Origin: Luteipulveratus flavus
Lineage (GTDB): Bacteria > Actinomycetota > Actinomycetes > Actinomycetales > Dermatophilaceae
Strand: one strand, 5' to 3'
Length of the DNA stretch: 64,000 nt
NCBI RefSeq assembly: GCF_029080175.1
Contig: NZ_JARFJC010000026.1
Each line of letters opens with the position of its first letter. Position 1 is the first letter of the stretch. A model generated the notes under the pieces. The model made no database searches, was not told the origin of the DNA, and saw only the letters and a list, made by a program, of their open reading frames with translations. A program made the translations under genes and the position numbers. Below are positions 25,309-33,693 of the stretch, piece by piece.

Positions 25309-26399
25309 GACGCGTGGATCCGCTCGATGGACGCGAACGCCGCGCCCATCCGGGTCACCTGGGTCGCCAGGTCGTGCTCGGCGACCATCCGGGCACGGTT
25401 CGCGCGGCCGGCCTCGACCCGTCGGGCCGGGTCCTGCAGCCAGCCGAGCAGCGACTCCGCCAGGGCCTGCGCCGAGTCGTCGACCAGGTCGTTGGGTGCG
25501 GTGACCGCCTCGTCGTTGGTGCCGCACCGGGTGGTGACCAGGGGCAGGCCGCAGGCCTGCGCCTCCAGGTAGGCGAGGCCGAGCTGCTCGGTCCACTTCC
25601 ACGTCGGCCGGGGCGCCGTCGTGAACACCGCGGACCCGCGCAGCAGGTCGGCGACGCCGTGGGCGTCCAGGGAGCCCGCGAGCCGGACGCGGCGGCGTGG
25701 GTCGGCGGCGGCCTCCTCGACCTGGTCGCGCAGCGGACCGCGGCCGGCCACGACCAGGCTCGCCTCCGGGATCGTGCGCTGCACGATCTGCATGGCCTCG
25801 AGCACCCGGTCGATGCCCTTGTTCTCGGCCAGCGGGCTGATGAAGGCGACGACCGGGTCCTGCGTCGGGGTCTCAGCGGGCGAGAAGATCTCGGTGTCGA
25901 CACCGGGCTTGACGACGCGAATGCGCTCGTCGTCGAAACCGTTGGCCAGCAAGTGGTCTCGTGCGGCGTCGACCATGCACAGCAGCAGGTCCGCGGACCG
26001 GCAGGACTCCAGCGCCTGACGGTAGGGCGGCACCTTGTAGATCGGCTGGTTCGGGAGGTTCTCCCAGGTGACGACGGCCTGCAGCGGGCGCCGGCCGGCC
26101 GGAGCGCGCCGCCGCCAGCGCGAGGCCTGACCGGTCACGAGCGAGCACAGCTCGAGGGAGGCCACCCAGTCGAAGGAGCCCGGGTCCTGCTCGTCCAGGC
26201 CCTTCACCCAGGCGAGCGCCCCCGCCTCGATGAACCGCTTGATCGGTCGGCGGTAGCTGCTCGGCACCCAGGTGAGGTCACCGACCGGCTCCTCGCGGGC
26301 CAGGGCGGTCACGTGCGTGCCGGGCATCCGCGACATCCAGTAGAGCTCGCGCCGCGGACGCTGGTCCGGGAGCGACACCCACAGCATCCGCCGGGTCAC
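25305..26399 (-). CDS. GT4-type glycosyltransferase
   Basis: GTG 26399 overlaps the upstream GT2 stop; 364 residues. The C-terminal half is a typical GT4 domain: VVAFISPLAENKGIDRVLEA, VVAGRGPLRDQVEE, and QLGLAYLEAQACGLPLVTTR. The N-terminal half is shorter and less typical but includes the acceptor-side VTWENLPNQPIYK. The usual EX7E has AYLEAQACG with an acidic residue kept only at one end. It sits in an overlapping five-gene operon with GT2 and two GT-C proteins, so it probably builds a lipid-linked intermediate. Confidence 0.8.
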   Translation of the reverse strand: MTRRMLWVSLPDQRPRRELYWMSRMPGTHVTALAREEPVGDLTWVPSSYRRPIKRFIEAGALAWVKGLDEQDPGSFDWVASLELCSLVTGQASRWRRRAPAGRRPLQAVVTWENLPNQPIYKVPPYRQALESCRSADLLLCMVDAARDHLLANGFDDERIRVVKPGVDTEIFSPAETPTQDPVVAFISPLAENKGIDRVLEAMQIVQRTIPEASLVVAGRGPLRDQVEEAAADPRRRVRLAGSLDAHGVADLLRGSAVFTTAPRPTWKWTEQLGLAYLEAQACGLPLVTTRCGTNDEAVTAPNDLVDDSAQALAESLLGWLQDPARRVEAGRANRARMVAEHDLATQVTRMGAAFASIERIHAS

Positions 26400-27232
26400 G
26401 AGACCGCCGCCCGCGCGGCCCGGTCACGCCGGCCGCGACGCGCACCGAGGGTGTACCCGACCACCTCCATGCCCCGCATCACGACCATGCCGGCCGCGTG
26501 ACCCGGGTCGCGCAGCAGGTTGCCGCGGTGCCGGACGTAGGAGCCGAGCACGGCCCGACCCTGCTCGCCGACCGCGCCGTCGTGCTGCGCGGCGAACGCG
26601 GGGATGCTGCGGCCGTAGTAGTACCGCTTGCGCATGACGTCGGTGAGCGTGAGCCGGCCCTCGTCGTGGTCGACGATGATCGGCGCGAGCGCGATGCGGG
26701 CGCCCTGGGCGTGCATCCGCATCCGCAGGTCCGCGTCCTCCGGCCCCGACATCTCCAGGTGGAAGCCGCCGTCGCCGGTCAGGAAGTCGCGTCGGACCAG
26801 CCGTGGGTTGTGCAGCCACGGGTCGTCCAGGTAGCAGGACCGCTCCAGCGCCCGGCAGGCCGTCCAGTACCCGGCGCCGATCGTGCGCTCGGGCAGGGCG
26901 ACGCCGACGGCGTCCTCCTCGTGGGCGGTCCGGACGGCGATCTCCACCGAGCTCGGCGGCAGCACCATGTCGCTGTCCAGCCACAGCACCCACTCGCCGT
27001 GGGCCTCCTGGACACCGCGGTTGCGCTGGGCGCTGCGCTCCGGGCCGGCCGTGATCACCCGGTCGGCGTACTCCGCGGCGACGCCGACGGTCCCGTCGTC
27101 GCTGTGGTTGTCGACGACGATCAGCTCCAGGCGGTCGTAGGTCTGCTGCCGGACCGACGCCAGACAGGCCGCGATGGTCCGGATGTTGTTGCGGGTGGGG
27201 ACGACGACCGTCACCTCGGGTGTGCTGCTCAT
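26396..27232 (-). CDS. GT2-family glycosyltransferase
   Basis: ATG 27232 overlaps the upstream GT-C stop by ATGA and gives 278 residues. It has the GT-A fold signatures: VTVVVPTRNNIRTIAACLAS, LELIVVDNHSDDGT, the metal-binding WLDSDMVLPP, and the catalytic-loop EDADLRMRMHAQG. This is like rhamnosyl/galactosyl-type GT2 enzymes without long transmembrane segments. It probably extends a cytoplasmic glycan precursor on the inner leaflet before flipping. Confidence 0.85.
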   Translation of the reverse strand: MSSTPEVTVVVPTRNNIRTIAACLASVRQQTYDRLELIVVDNHSDDGTVGVAAEYADRVITAGPERSAQRNRGVQEAHGEWVLWLDSDMVLPPSSVEIAVRTAHEEDAVGVALPERTIGAGYWTACRALERSCYLDDPWLHNPRLVRRDFLTGDGGFHLEMSGPEDADLRMRMHAQGARIALAPIIVDHDEGRLTLTDVMRKRYYYGRSIPAFAAQHDGAVGEQGRAVLGSYVRHRGNLLRDPGHAAGMVVMRGMEVVGYTLGARRGRRDRAARAAVS

Positions 27233-30200
27233 GGGCGTGCGGCCTCCAGCGTCAGGGTCTCGGTCATGTCCTCGTCCGGGTCGTCGTGATGGTGGTCCTG
27301 CGGCAGCAGCACGCCGACCAGCGCGATGACCAGGCCGGCACCGCACAGGTGGTGCGGAAGCATCGAGGAGGCCACGGCGTCGGCCGACACCGTCCCGCGC
27401 TGGTCGCCGAGCAGGGCGATGTACACGACGATCGAGGTCATCAGCAGGCCGGCACCGGCGCCGATCAGCCACATCGGGCGTACCGCCCACCGGCGCAGGA
27501 CGAGGACCACGAGCAGACCGGCTGCCAGGCCCGCCCAGCCGACGGCGAACCAGGCGAGAGCGATCAGCCCGATCTCACGGGTCCAGCGCGGCCACCCGGG
27601 CCGGTCGTCGCGGACGTGACGGGCGCGTGCTCGCACCGCTCGGCGTGAGCCGGGCTCGCCGTCCGAGGCCGCTCGGACCCGGCGGGCGGCCGACGCCGTC
27701 CGGTCCGGGTCGTCCAGGCGGGCTCCCACGCGACGGCGGCGCCAGCTGGCGAGCAGCACCAGGGCCGCGGCGAGGAGCACGACGGCCACGGAGACGCCGA
27801 GGGCGATGTTCGAGGTGCGCTGCGGCGCGAACCGGATCTGGATGGTGTGCGAGCCGCCCTTCGGCAGCACCCAGCCGGCCGAGAACCCGTCCAGGGTGAC
27901 GGGCGCCCCGAGGTCCTGGCCGTCGGCCGTGGCCGTCCAGCGCGGGTCGATGCTCTGTCCGATCACGACGGCGTACGGTGCGTCGCCCGCCGTGACCTTC
28001 AGCGTCTTCGCCGAGCTGGAGTTGCGCACGACCTGCGCGGTGGGCGGCAGCGGCACCTGCTGCGTGGTCGGGCGCTTGTCCTTGAGGTCCATGGTGTCCA
28101 GGACGAAGCCCTGGGTCTGCTCGATCCGCCGCTCGCCGCTCTCCAGGGTCACGTCCTGGCAGGCGACCCAGCGGGTGCCCGACTCGTCCGGTCCCGCCAG
28201 CAGCGGCGTCACGGGACGCATCTTCAGCGGCTTGCCGTCGACGGTCGCGACGGTGAGGCAGCGCTCGCGGCCGGAGCGGTCGAGGGGTCCGGGCGTGGTC
28301 GTCTGCATCCGCACGCCGGCGTCGATCTCGGTGAACCGCGGCGGCGAGGCGTCGAGCCGGCCGGAGAGGCCGGTGATGGTGACGCGGACCGTGCGGCCCT
28401 GCACCGGGTCGGGCAGCCGCAGCGTGTTCTTGCCCGGTCGGACGGCGGTGGTGAGCACCGTGCGCCCGTCGACGCTGACCTGCACCCGGCTGACCCACAT
28501 CGGCGAGGAGGCGCTTCCGGCGACCTGGTCGAGGGTGACGTCGGAGATGGTGCGCTCCGGGCCGGTCACCTGCCAGTGCTCACCCCGGATCGACCCGCCC
28601 GGTGCCCAGGCGGTGCTCGGGTCGCCGTCGGCGGCCTGCGAGGCACGCCAGCGCGGGTTGGTGAAGTAGAAGGCGCTGGAGTCGGCCCGGACCGACTGCG
28701 CGTAGCCGGCGGCGTCGTCGTACGTCCGCTCCAGCGGCCCGGTGACGCGCACCGTCGCCTCGGCGGTGTAGTCGCGCGTGCTCGGGACGGTGACCACCCG
28801 GCGCAGTGCGCGCTCGCTGTCGTCGCTGTCGTCGGGGCTGTTGAGTACCCGCCGCAGCAGGATGTCCATCGGCACCGCGTCCATCCGGGCCCTCTGCTGC
28901 GGGGTCATCCGCGCGTACTGGTCGCTGAACGTCGTGGGGGTCCGGGCGGTGCGTGCGGCCTTGGCGCCGGGGAGACCGAGCTCGGCCAGCCCGACCAGGC
29001 TGAAGCCCTCGCCGCGAATGCTGTCGATCCGCAGGGTGACCCGGTCGGTCACGGCTCCCCCGAGGTCGAGCGTCGCGCTGCCCTTGTCCGGGAGCCGGAC
29101 GGTCGAGGACCGGCCTCCACCCGTCAGCGTGACCTTGTCGATCTTCACGCTGCCGATCGGCAGCTGGGACACCGGTACCCGCCCGATCGACGTCGGCGCC
29201 GGCAGCCGGACCTGGAGCGTCTGCCCGGTCGCGCGGCGGAAGTCGCCGAACCGCCAGGCCGAGCGCGGGTCGCCGTCGACCGCGAACTCGGGCACGCCGT
29301 ACGGCAGGTCGAAGAACGTGCCACCGCTGGTGCTGGCCCGCACGATGGCACCCGAGCGCAGCAGCACCGTCTGGTCGGCGGTGCGGTCGCCGAGCGTGCG
29401 GGTGTCGCCGAGCTTCTCCGTCCCGGACAGCAGCGGACCCTGCCCGGCGATGAGGCGGTTCGGGATCACGTCGCGGCGGGCGTTGGTGTCGGTGATGACC
29501 ATCCGGCCCGTGGCCGGGAGCACCTGCGCGAGCTCGGCGGCGCTGAGGTCCTGGGCGTACCGGACGGTCGGGCTCGCCCCGAGGGTGCCGGCCGCGGTCA
29601 TCGACGGGAAGGCGAACCCGTCGCCGGCGACGATCACGCCGCCCGTCGCGGCCTGGGCCCGCACGGCCGTCCGCGGCTGAGCCACGTCGTACAGCGCGAG
29701 CGGCGTGAGCTTCTCCTCGCCCTGGCCCTGGGGGTCGGAGAACTGCCCGACGTTCTCGCTCGGGTAGCCGAACGTCGCGGTCTGCTTCAGGCCGAGGTCG
29801 CCCTGCAGCATCCGGGTGGTCACCGACGGACGGGCGCCGCCGTCGTCCTCCCACACCATGTCCCGGCGCAGCAGGACCTGGTCGGAGCCGAGGTAGCGGG
29901 CGAACGTCGCCACGGTGCCGGCCGGTGCCGCACCGGACTGGACGGCGTCGTTGAGGGCCGCGAGGAAGTTGGCGCCGGGCCGTGAGGCGTTCGGCGTCGT
30001 CTCGGGGATGACCGCGTCGCGCTTGAGAAGCGAGTTGGCCACGTCGTCGGGCCGCTCGACGGTCCACCGGTAGTCGGGCCGCACCTGGCCGGGCAGCATC
30101 AGCACGGTGCTCGCGGGGTTGCCGTCGTCGGCCCGCGCGGCCGCCTGCGTCCAGTAGCCCGGGATGTTCATCTTCGAGACGTAGAGCCGCCCGCCGAACG

Positions 30201-31509
30201 CCGGCAGCGCCCACGAGGCGAGCAGCGCCACGGCCAGCGCGACCGCGACCGGAGCCACGCCCGGACGCCGCCACACCCGCGGCAGGAACCGCACGACCCC
30301 CACGCCGATGGCGACGGCCAGCGCGAGCGCCAGGACCGCGCCGATCTTGTTCGTCGTCCGGAACGCCGACATCAGCGGGATCCGCAGGATGTGCTCCAGC
30401 ACCCAGCCGAACGGCGAGGCGGGACCGCCCTGCCGGGGGAAGATCCCGACCATGATCACCGCGGCGACGCCGATGGACACCGCGACCATGCGGCGGACCA
30501 CGCCGGTGCACCAGCGCAGCATCAGCAGCGCGAGCACCGGCCAGGCCATCGTCATCACGATGACGAACGGACTGGCGACGTAGGTCGCGTGCTGGGGCAG
30601 CCAGGGGCCCTTGTCGTCGTACCCGTACAACGGCCAGAGGCCGACGCCGCGCAGGACCTCGGGGAAAGAGGAGACCTTGGCGATGCCGGTCAGCGTCTCC
30701 GAGCTCTCGACGATCTGGCTGCCGGTCGAGCTGGCGGCCGCCGACGGGATGAGCCAGTAGACCGAGACGCCCAGCACGAACAGCGCGCACTTGGCGGTGA
30801 CGGCGAGCACCCGGCGCCACGGCAGCGACCGCTCGGACCGGATCGCCAGGGCCACCGGCACCATCGCGAGCAGCTGCAGGAGCGGCACGACGGCGACGTT
30901 CATGCCGCTCATGGCGAAGAAGGTCAGGCCGAACGCCGCCGGCCACGCCCAGCTGCGGTCGTCGCGCAGCGCCCGGACGTAGCAGAGCAGCTGCCACGGC
31001 AGCAGCGACAGCGGCAGCGCGATGGCCAGGGTGGCGCCGGCCTGCACGGTGTACGGGTTGGCGAGGTAGACCACTCCGGCGACGAGCCCGGCCCAGCGTC
31101 CGGCCCGCGGCACCAGCGCCCGGACCAGCCGCACGGCACCCCACGCCGCCGCCAGCCACAGCAGCAGGTGGAAGGTCTTGAACGCCATCTCCGGCGACAG
31201 GCCGATCCCGCGCAGCGCCGCCAGGATCAGCAGCACCGGGACCAGCCCCACGTTGAAGTTGGGCGAGCCGAGGTACGGCGAGGAGGTCCACGAGGAGAGG
31301 TAGCGCCCGATCATGTCCAGGGGCGCGATGTACACCTCTGGCTTGATGTCGGTGTTGAAGTCACCGAGGTCGTTCAGGAAGACGACCACTGCCAGCACCA
31401 CGACCAGGAGGGCAACCGTCATCCGGTAACGGGTGAGCAGGCGCAAGAGGGAAACTCCACGAGGTGTCTCGGCTGGCGACGCCTCGTCCGGCTGATCGCA
31501 TGGGCTCAC
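27229..31509 (-). CDS. Second AftD-like giant GT-C transferase (DUF3367-related)
   Basis: GTG 31509 gives 1426 residues; a later in-frame start is possible because a TATA box sits three bases upstream. TM1 (about 31-47) is followed by the GT-C loop DFNTDIKPEVYIAPLDMIGRYL (Asp54 candidate catalytic, split: DFNTDIKPEVY then IAPLDMIG) and GSPNFNVGLVPVLLI, then some 10 helices. A periplasmic part of roughly 800 residues has discoidin-like repeats (AVDGDPRSAWRFGD and AADGDPSTAWAPGG), and three to four helices end the protein. The plan copies AftD while the primary sequence is clearly different, so this is a paralogue with another donor or linkage. It heads the operon of 26396-23315. Confidence 0.75.
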   Translation of the reverse strand: MSPCDQPDEASPAETPRGVSLLRLLTRYRMTVALLVVVLAVVVFLNDLGDFNTDIKPEVYIAPLDMIGRYLSSWTSSPYLGSPNFNVGLVPVLLILAALRGIGLSPEMAFKTFHLLLWLAAAWGAVRLVRALVPRAGRWAGLVAGVVYLANPYTVQAGATLAIALPLSLLPWQLLCYVRALRDDRSWAWPAAFGLTFFAMSGMNVAVVPLLQLLAMVPVALAIRSERSLPWRRVLAVTAKCALFVLGVSVYWLIPSAAASSTGSQIVESSETLTGIAKVSSFPEVLRGVGLWPLYGYDDKGPWLPQHATYVASPFVIVMTMAWPVLALLMLRWCTGVVRRMVAVSIGVAAVIMVGIFPRQGGPASPFGWVLEHILRIPLMSAFRTTNKIGAVLALALAVAIGVGVVRFLPRVWRRPGVAPVAVALAVALLASWALPAFGGRLYVSKMNIPGYWTQAAARADDGNPASTVLMLPGQVRPDYRWTVERPDDVANSLLKRDAVIPETTPNASRPGANFLAALNDAVQSGAAPAGTVATFARYLGSDQVLLRRDMVWEDDGGARPSVTTRMLQGDLGLKQTATFGYPSENVGQFSDPQGQGEEKLTPLALYDVAQPRTAVRAQAATGGVIVAGDGFAFPSMTAAGTLGASPTVRYAQDLSAAELAQVLPATGRMVITDTNARRDVIPNRLIAGQGPLLSGTEKLGDTRTLGDRTADQTVLLRSGAIVRASTSGGTFFDLPYGVPEFAVDGDPRSAWRFGDFRRATGQTLQVRLPAPTSIGRVPVSQLPIGSVKIDKVTLTGGGRSSTVRLPDKGSATLDLGGAVTDRVTLRIDSIRGEGFSLVGLAELGLPGAKAARTARTPTTFSDQYARMTPQQRARMDAVPMDILLRRVLNSPDDSDDSERALRRVVTVPSTRDYTAEATVRVTGPLERTYDDAAGYAQSVRADSSAFYFTNPRWRASQAADGDPSTAWAPGGSIRGEHWQVTGPERTISDVTLDQVAGSASSPMWVSRVQVSVDGRTVLTTAVRPGKNTLRLPDPVQGRTVRVTITGLSGRLDASPPRFTEIDAGVRMQTTTPGPLDRSGRERCLTVATVDGKPLKMRPVTPLLAGPDESGTRWVACQDVTLESGERRIEQTQGFVLDTMDLKDKRPTTQQVPLPPTAQVVRNSSSAKTLKVTAGDAPYAVVIGQSIDPRWTATADGQDLGAPVTLDGFSAGWVLPKGGSHTIQIRFAPQRTSNIALGVSVAVVLLAAALVLLASWRRRRVGARLDDPDRTASAARRVRAASDGEPGSRRAVRARARHVRDDRPGWPRWTREIGLIALAWFAVGWAGLAAGLLVVLVLRRWAVRPMWLIGAGAGLLMTSIVVYIALLGDQRGTVSADAVASSMLPHHLCGAGLVIALVGVLLPQDHHHDDPDEDMTETLTLEAARP

Positions 31510-31512
31510 GCC

Positions 31513-31520
31513 AATATAAC
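31513..31520. promoter_or_regulatory. Shared TATA element between divergent genes
   Basis: The bases ATATAAC read TATAAC on + (31515-31520) and TATATT on - (31518-31513). They are the only AT-rich spot between the giant GT-C gene and the flippase, so one element may serve as -10 box in both directions. No clear -35 is seen. Confidence 0.4.
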
Positions 31521-31570
31521 TGGTGAGTAGCCTGGATCACACGCAATCGAGACAGCGAAGGTCAGGCCCA

Positions 31571-32824
31571 GTGAAACCACGCCATGCGGCGCCGCCGAGT
31601 CCCCGGCGCGCCGCCCTGACGGGCGCTCTGCTCGGGATCGCCATGGCCGTCTCGAACGTCCTGTCCTACCTGTTCGTCATCGTGCTGGCGCCCGCGCTCG
31701 GACCGGCCGACTTCGGCGGCTACTCGGCGCTGTCGACGTACGGCATCCTCCTGGCGATCCCGGCGGGCGCGTTCCAGGTGGTGGTCGCCCGCCACATCGC
31801 CGCCGGTGAGCACACCAGCGGGCTGCGGCCGGCGCTCGTGATCGGCCTCGGTCTCGCCGGCGCCACGGTGCTGCTGGCGCCGCTGCTCCGCTCGGCGTTC
31901 CACCTGGACTCGTTGTGGGCGCCCGTGCTGCTCGGGCTGACCCTCGTCCCGATGACGCTGACCGGCGCGTTCCAGGGGACGCTGCTCGGTCTCGAACGGG
32001 TCAAGGGGCTCTCCAGCCTGTACATCCTGACCGCCGGCGGCCGGCTGGCGGCCGCGCTCGTCGCGGCGCTGGCCGGGAGCTCGGTGACAGAGGTGTTCGG
32101 GCTGCTGCTCGCGGCGTCGGCGATCACCAGCGCCTGGGGATGGCTGCTGTGCCGCGACGCCGCGGACCGGCTGCCGAGCTCCCGGGCCGGCCTCGCGGCC
32201 GAGCTGCTGCGGTCCAACACGACGCTGGCCGCCTTCATGGCCCTCACCAACGTCGACGTCCTGCTGGCCCGGCACTTCCTGTCCGCGCACGAGTCCGGCG
32301 GGTACGCGCTGGCCTCCACCTTCGGCCGGGCGGTGTGCTGGGCGACCCAGTTCGTCGCGCTCCTGCTCGTACCGCGGATGCAGTCGCACGGAGCGGCGCG
32401 GGTGCGGCTCAAGGCCTCAGGCCTGGTGCTCGCCATCGGACTCGTCGCGTTCGCGGTGGTCGCGCTCGCCCCGCGGTTCTGGATCGGTCTGGCCGGTGGC
32501 GAGCAGTACACCGACTTCGCCGGCCTGGCCGTGGCCTGCGTCGCCCTCGGCACCGCCTGGGCGCTGGCCCAGGTGTGGTTGTTCTCCGAGATGGGCAGCA
32601 ACTCCAGCGTCCTCGGCGGCCTGACCTGGGTGGTGCTGGTCGTGCAGGCCGTGACGATCGGCTTCTGGTGGCACGACTCGGCGGGTCAGATCGTGGCGGT
32701 GTGCACCGCCGGTGCGCTGACGGTCGCGGTCGCCGGCCTGGCGCTCACCGTGCTCGCGCACCAGGCCGAGCGACCGCTGGACCAGACCTCAGCGCTGGCC
32801 GCCACCGATGGCACGCGAACGTGA
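31571..32824 (+). CDS. Wzx/MviN-type polysaccharide flippase
   Basis: I prefer GTG 31571 (AAGG upstream, after the putative TATA element) giving 417 residues; GTG 31523 is the other option. About 12 membrane segments are predicted, starting ALTGALLGIAMAVSNVLSYL. The sequence FGGYSALSTYGILLAIPAG and the later LERVKGLSSLYILTAGGRLA fit the MATE/MOP superfamily of lipid-linked oligosaccharide flippases. It would move undecaprenyl-linked glycan to the outer leaflet, where the GT-C and acyltransferase enzymes act. It overlaps the convergent methyltransferase by 36 bases. Confidence 0.8.
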   Translation: MKPRHAAPPSPRRAALTGALLGIAMAVSNVLSYLFVIVLAPALGPADFGGYSALSTYGILLAIPAGAFQVVVARHIAAGEHTSGLRPALVIGLGLAGATVLLAPLLRSAFHLDSLWAPVLLGLTLVPMTLTGAFQGTLLGLERVKGLSSLYILTAGGRLAAALVAALAGSSVTEVFGLLLAASAITSAWGWLLCRDAADRLPSSRAGLAAELLRSNTTLAAFMALTNVDVLLARHFLSAHESGGYALASTFGRAVCWATQFVALLLVPRMQSHGAARVRLKASGLVLAIGLVAFAVVALAPRFWIGLAGGEQYTDFAGLAVACVALGTAWALAQVWLFSEMGSNSSVLGGLTWVVLVVQAVTIGFWWHDSAGQIVAVCTAGALTVAVAGLALTVLAHQAERPLDQTSALAATDGTRT

Positions 32825-33622
32825 CAGCAGCAGCCTCGCGCCGGACTTGACCACGCCCGGCATGACCCCGGCGGCCTTCCAGGCCACCGCGTTGACCCGG
32901 TCCTGGACGGAGACCTGGTAGCGGCGCAGCGCCTCGTCGCGGCGGCTGAGCCGGGACGGGGCCGTACGGCGGAACACCAGGGCGTGCAGGCCGTTGGCCC
33001 AGCGCGGGTCGTCGGCCTCGCGCGCGTCCCAGGTCGCCTCGATGCTCCAGCCCGGGTGCGACTTCAGGAACAGGCGGTGCGCGCGCTGGACGACCGGCCA
33101 GCTGGCGTCGTCGACCAGCACCAGCGTCTCGTCGGCCAGCAGCGGCTCGGCCACCGCGAGGGCGAGGTAGTGCGACAGCAGCGTGTGCTCGCCGTCGTAG
33201 AAGTACACCCCGACCGGACGGTCGACCACGCCCGGCGTCGCCATGAGCCGGAAGCAGTCGCCCTCGAGCAGCTCGACGTCGGCGTCGGCGGCGTAGCGGC
33301 CGAGGTTGTCCAGCAGCTCGGCCCGTGCCAGCTCGCCGGCCATGCCGAACTCCATGAAGTTCTCCATGGCGTAGAACTTCCGGCCGGCCACGTCGCGGAC
33401 GGCGCCGCACAGCGAGCGCCCCTTGAACGTGCCGACCTCGAGGTAGCACTCCTCGGCGGGCAGCAGGCGCGCGGCGAGGTTGAGGACGGCCAGCTCGTTC
33501 GGCGAGGTGAACCCGCTGACGTCCTTGGCGATCACGTCCCAGCCGGAGTCGATCGGGTCATGCTCCTGCGGGTCACCGGCGAAGTGTGACGGGAGCTCGG
33601 CGAAGAAGCGTGCGGTGTCCAT
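32789..33622 (-). CDS. Class I methyltransferase (Methyltransf_24 type)
   Basis: ATG 33622 gives 277 residues. Motif I is CYLEVGTFKGRSLCGAV; further motifs are VELLEGDCFRLM, YFYDGEHTLLSHYLAL and TLVLVDDASW, as in class I enzymes related to cephalosporin hydroxylase / macrocin O-methyltransferases. The DGEHT and DDAS pair could bind a metal, as in catechol-like O-methyltransferases of sugars. A C-terminal extension of about 60 residues is basic. It lies downstream of two acyltransferases, probably in the same transcript, and may O-methylate the same glycan. Confidence 0.75.
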   Translation of the reverse strand: MDTARFFAELPSHFAGDPQEHDPIDSGWDVIAKDVSGFTSPNELAVLNLAARLLPAEECYLEVGTFKGRSLCGAVRDVAGRKFYAMENFMEFGMAGELARAELLDNLGRYAADADVELLEGDCFRLMATPGVVDRPVGVYFYDGEHTLLSHYLALAVAEPLLADETLVLVDDASWPVVQRAHRLFLKSHPGWSIEATWDAREADDPRWANGLHALVFRRTAPSRLSRRDEALRRYQVSVQDRVNAVAWKAAGVMPGVVKSGARLLLSRSRAIGGGQR

Positions 33623-33637
33623 GCGGGATCGTCCATT

Positions 33638-33693
33638 CTGTGCGGTGTACTCCCGAGTAGCGCAGACATAGTGACATGTGACTCACCGCACAG
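33638..33693. repeat. 10-bp inverted repeat between acyltransferase and methyltransferase genes
   Basis: CTGTGCGGTG (33638-33647) and CACCGCACAG (33684-33693) are perfect inverted arms with 36 bases between, including a direct repeat GTGACAT-GTGAC. It could be an operator or a weak attenuator. The outer arm overlaps the acyltransferase stop. Confidence 0.35.
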
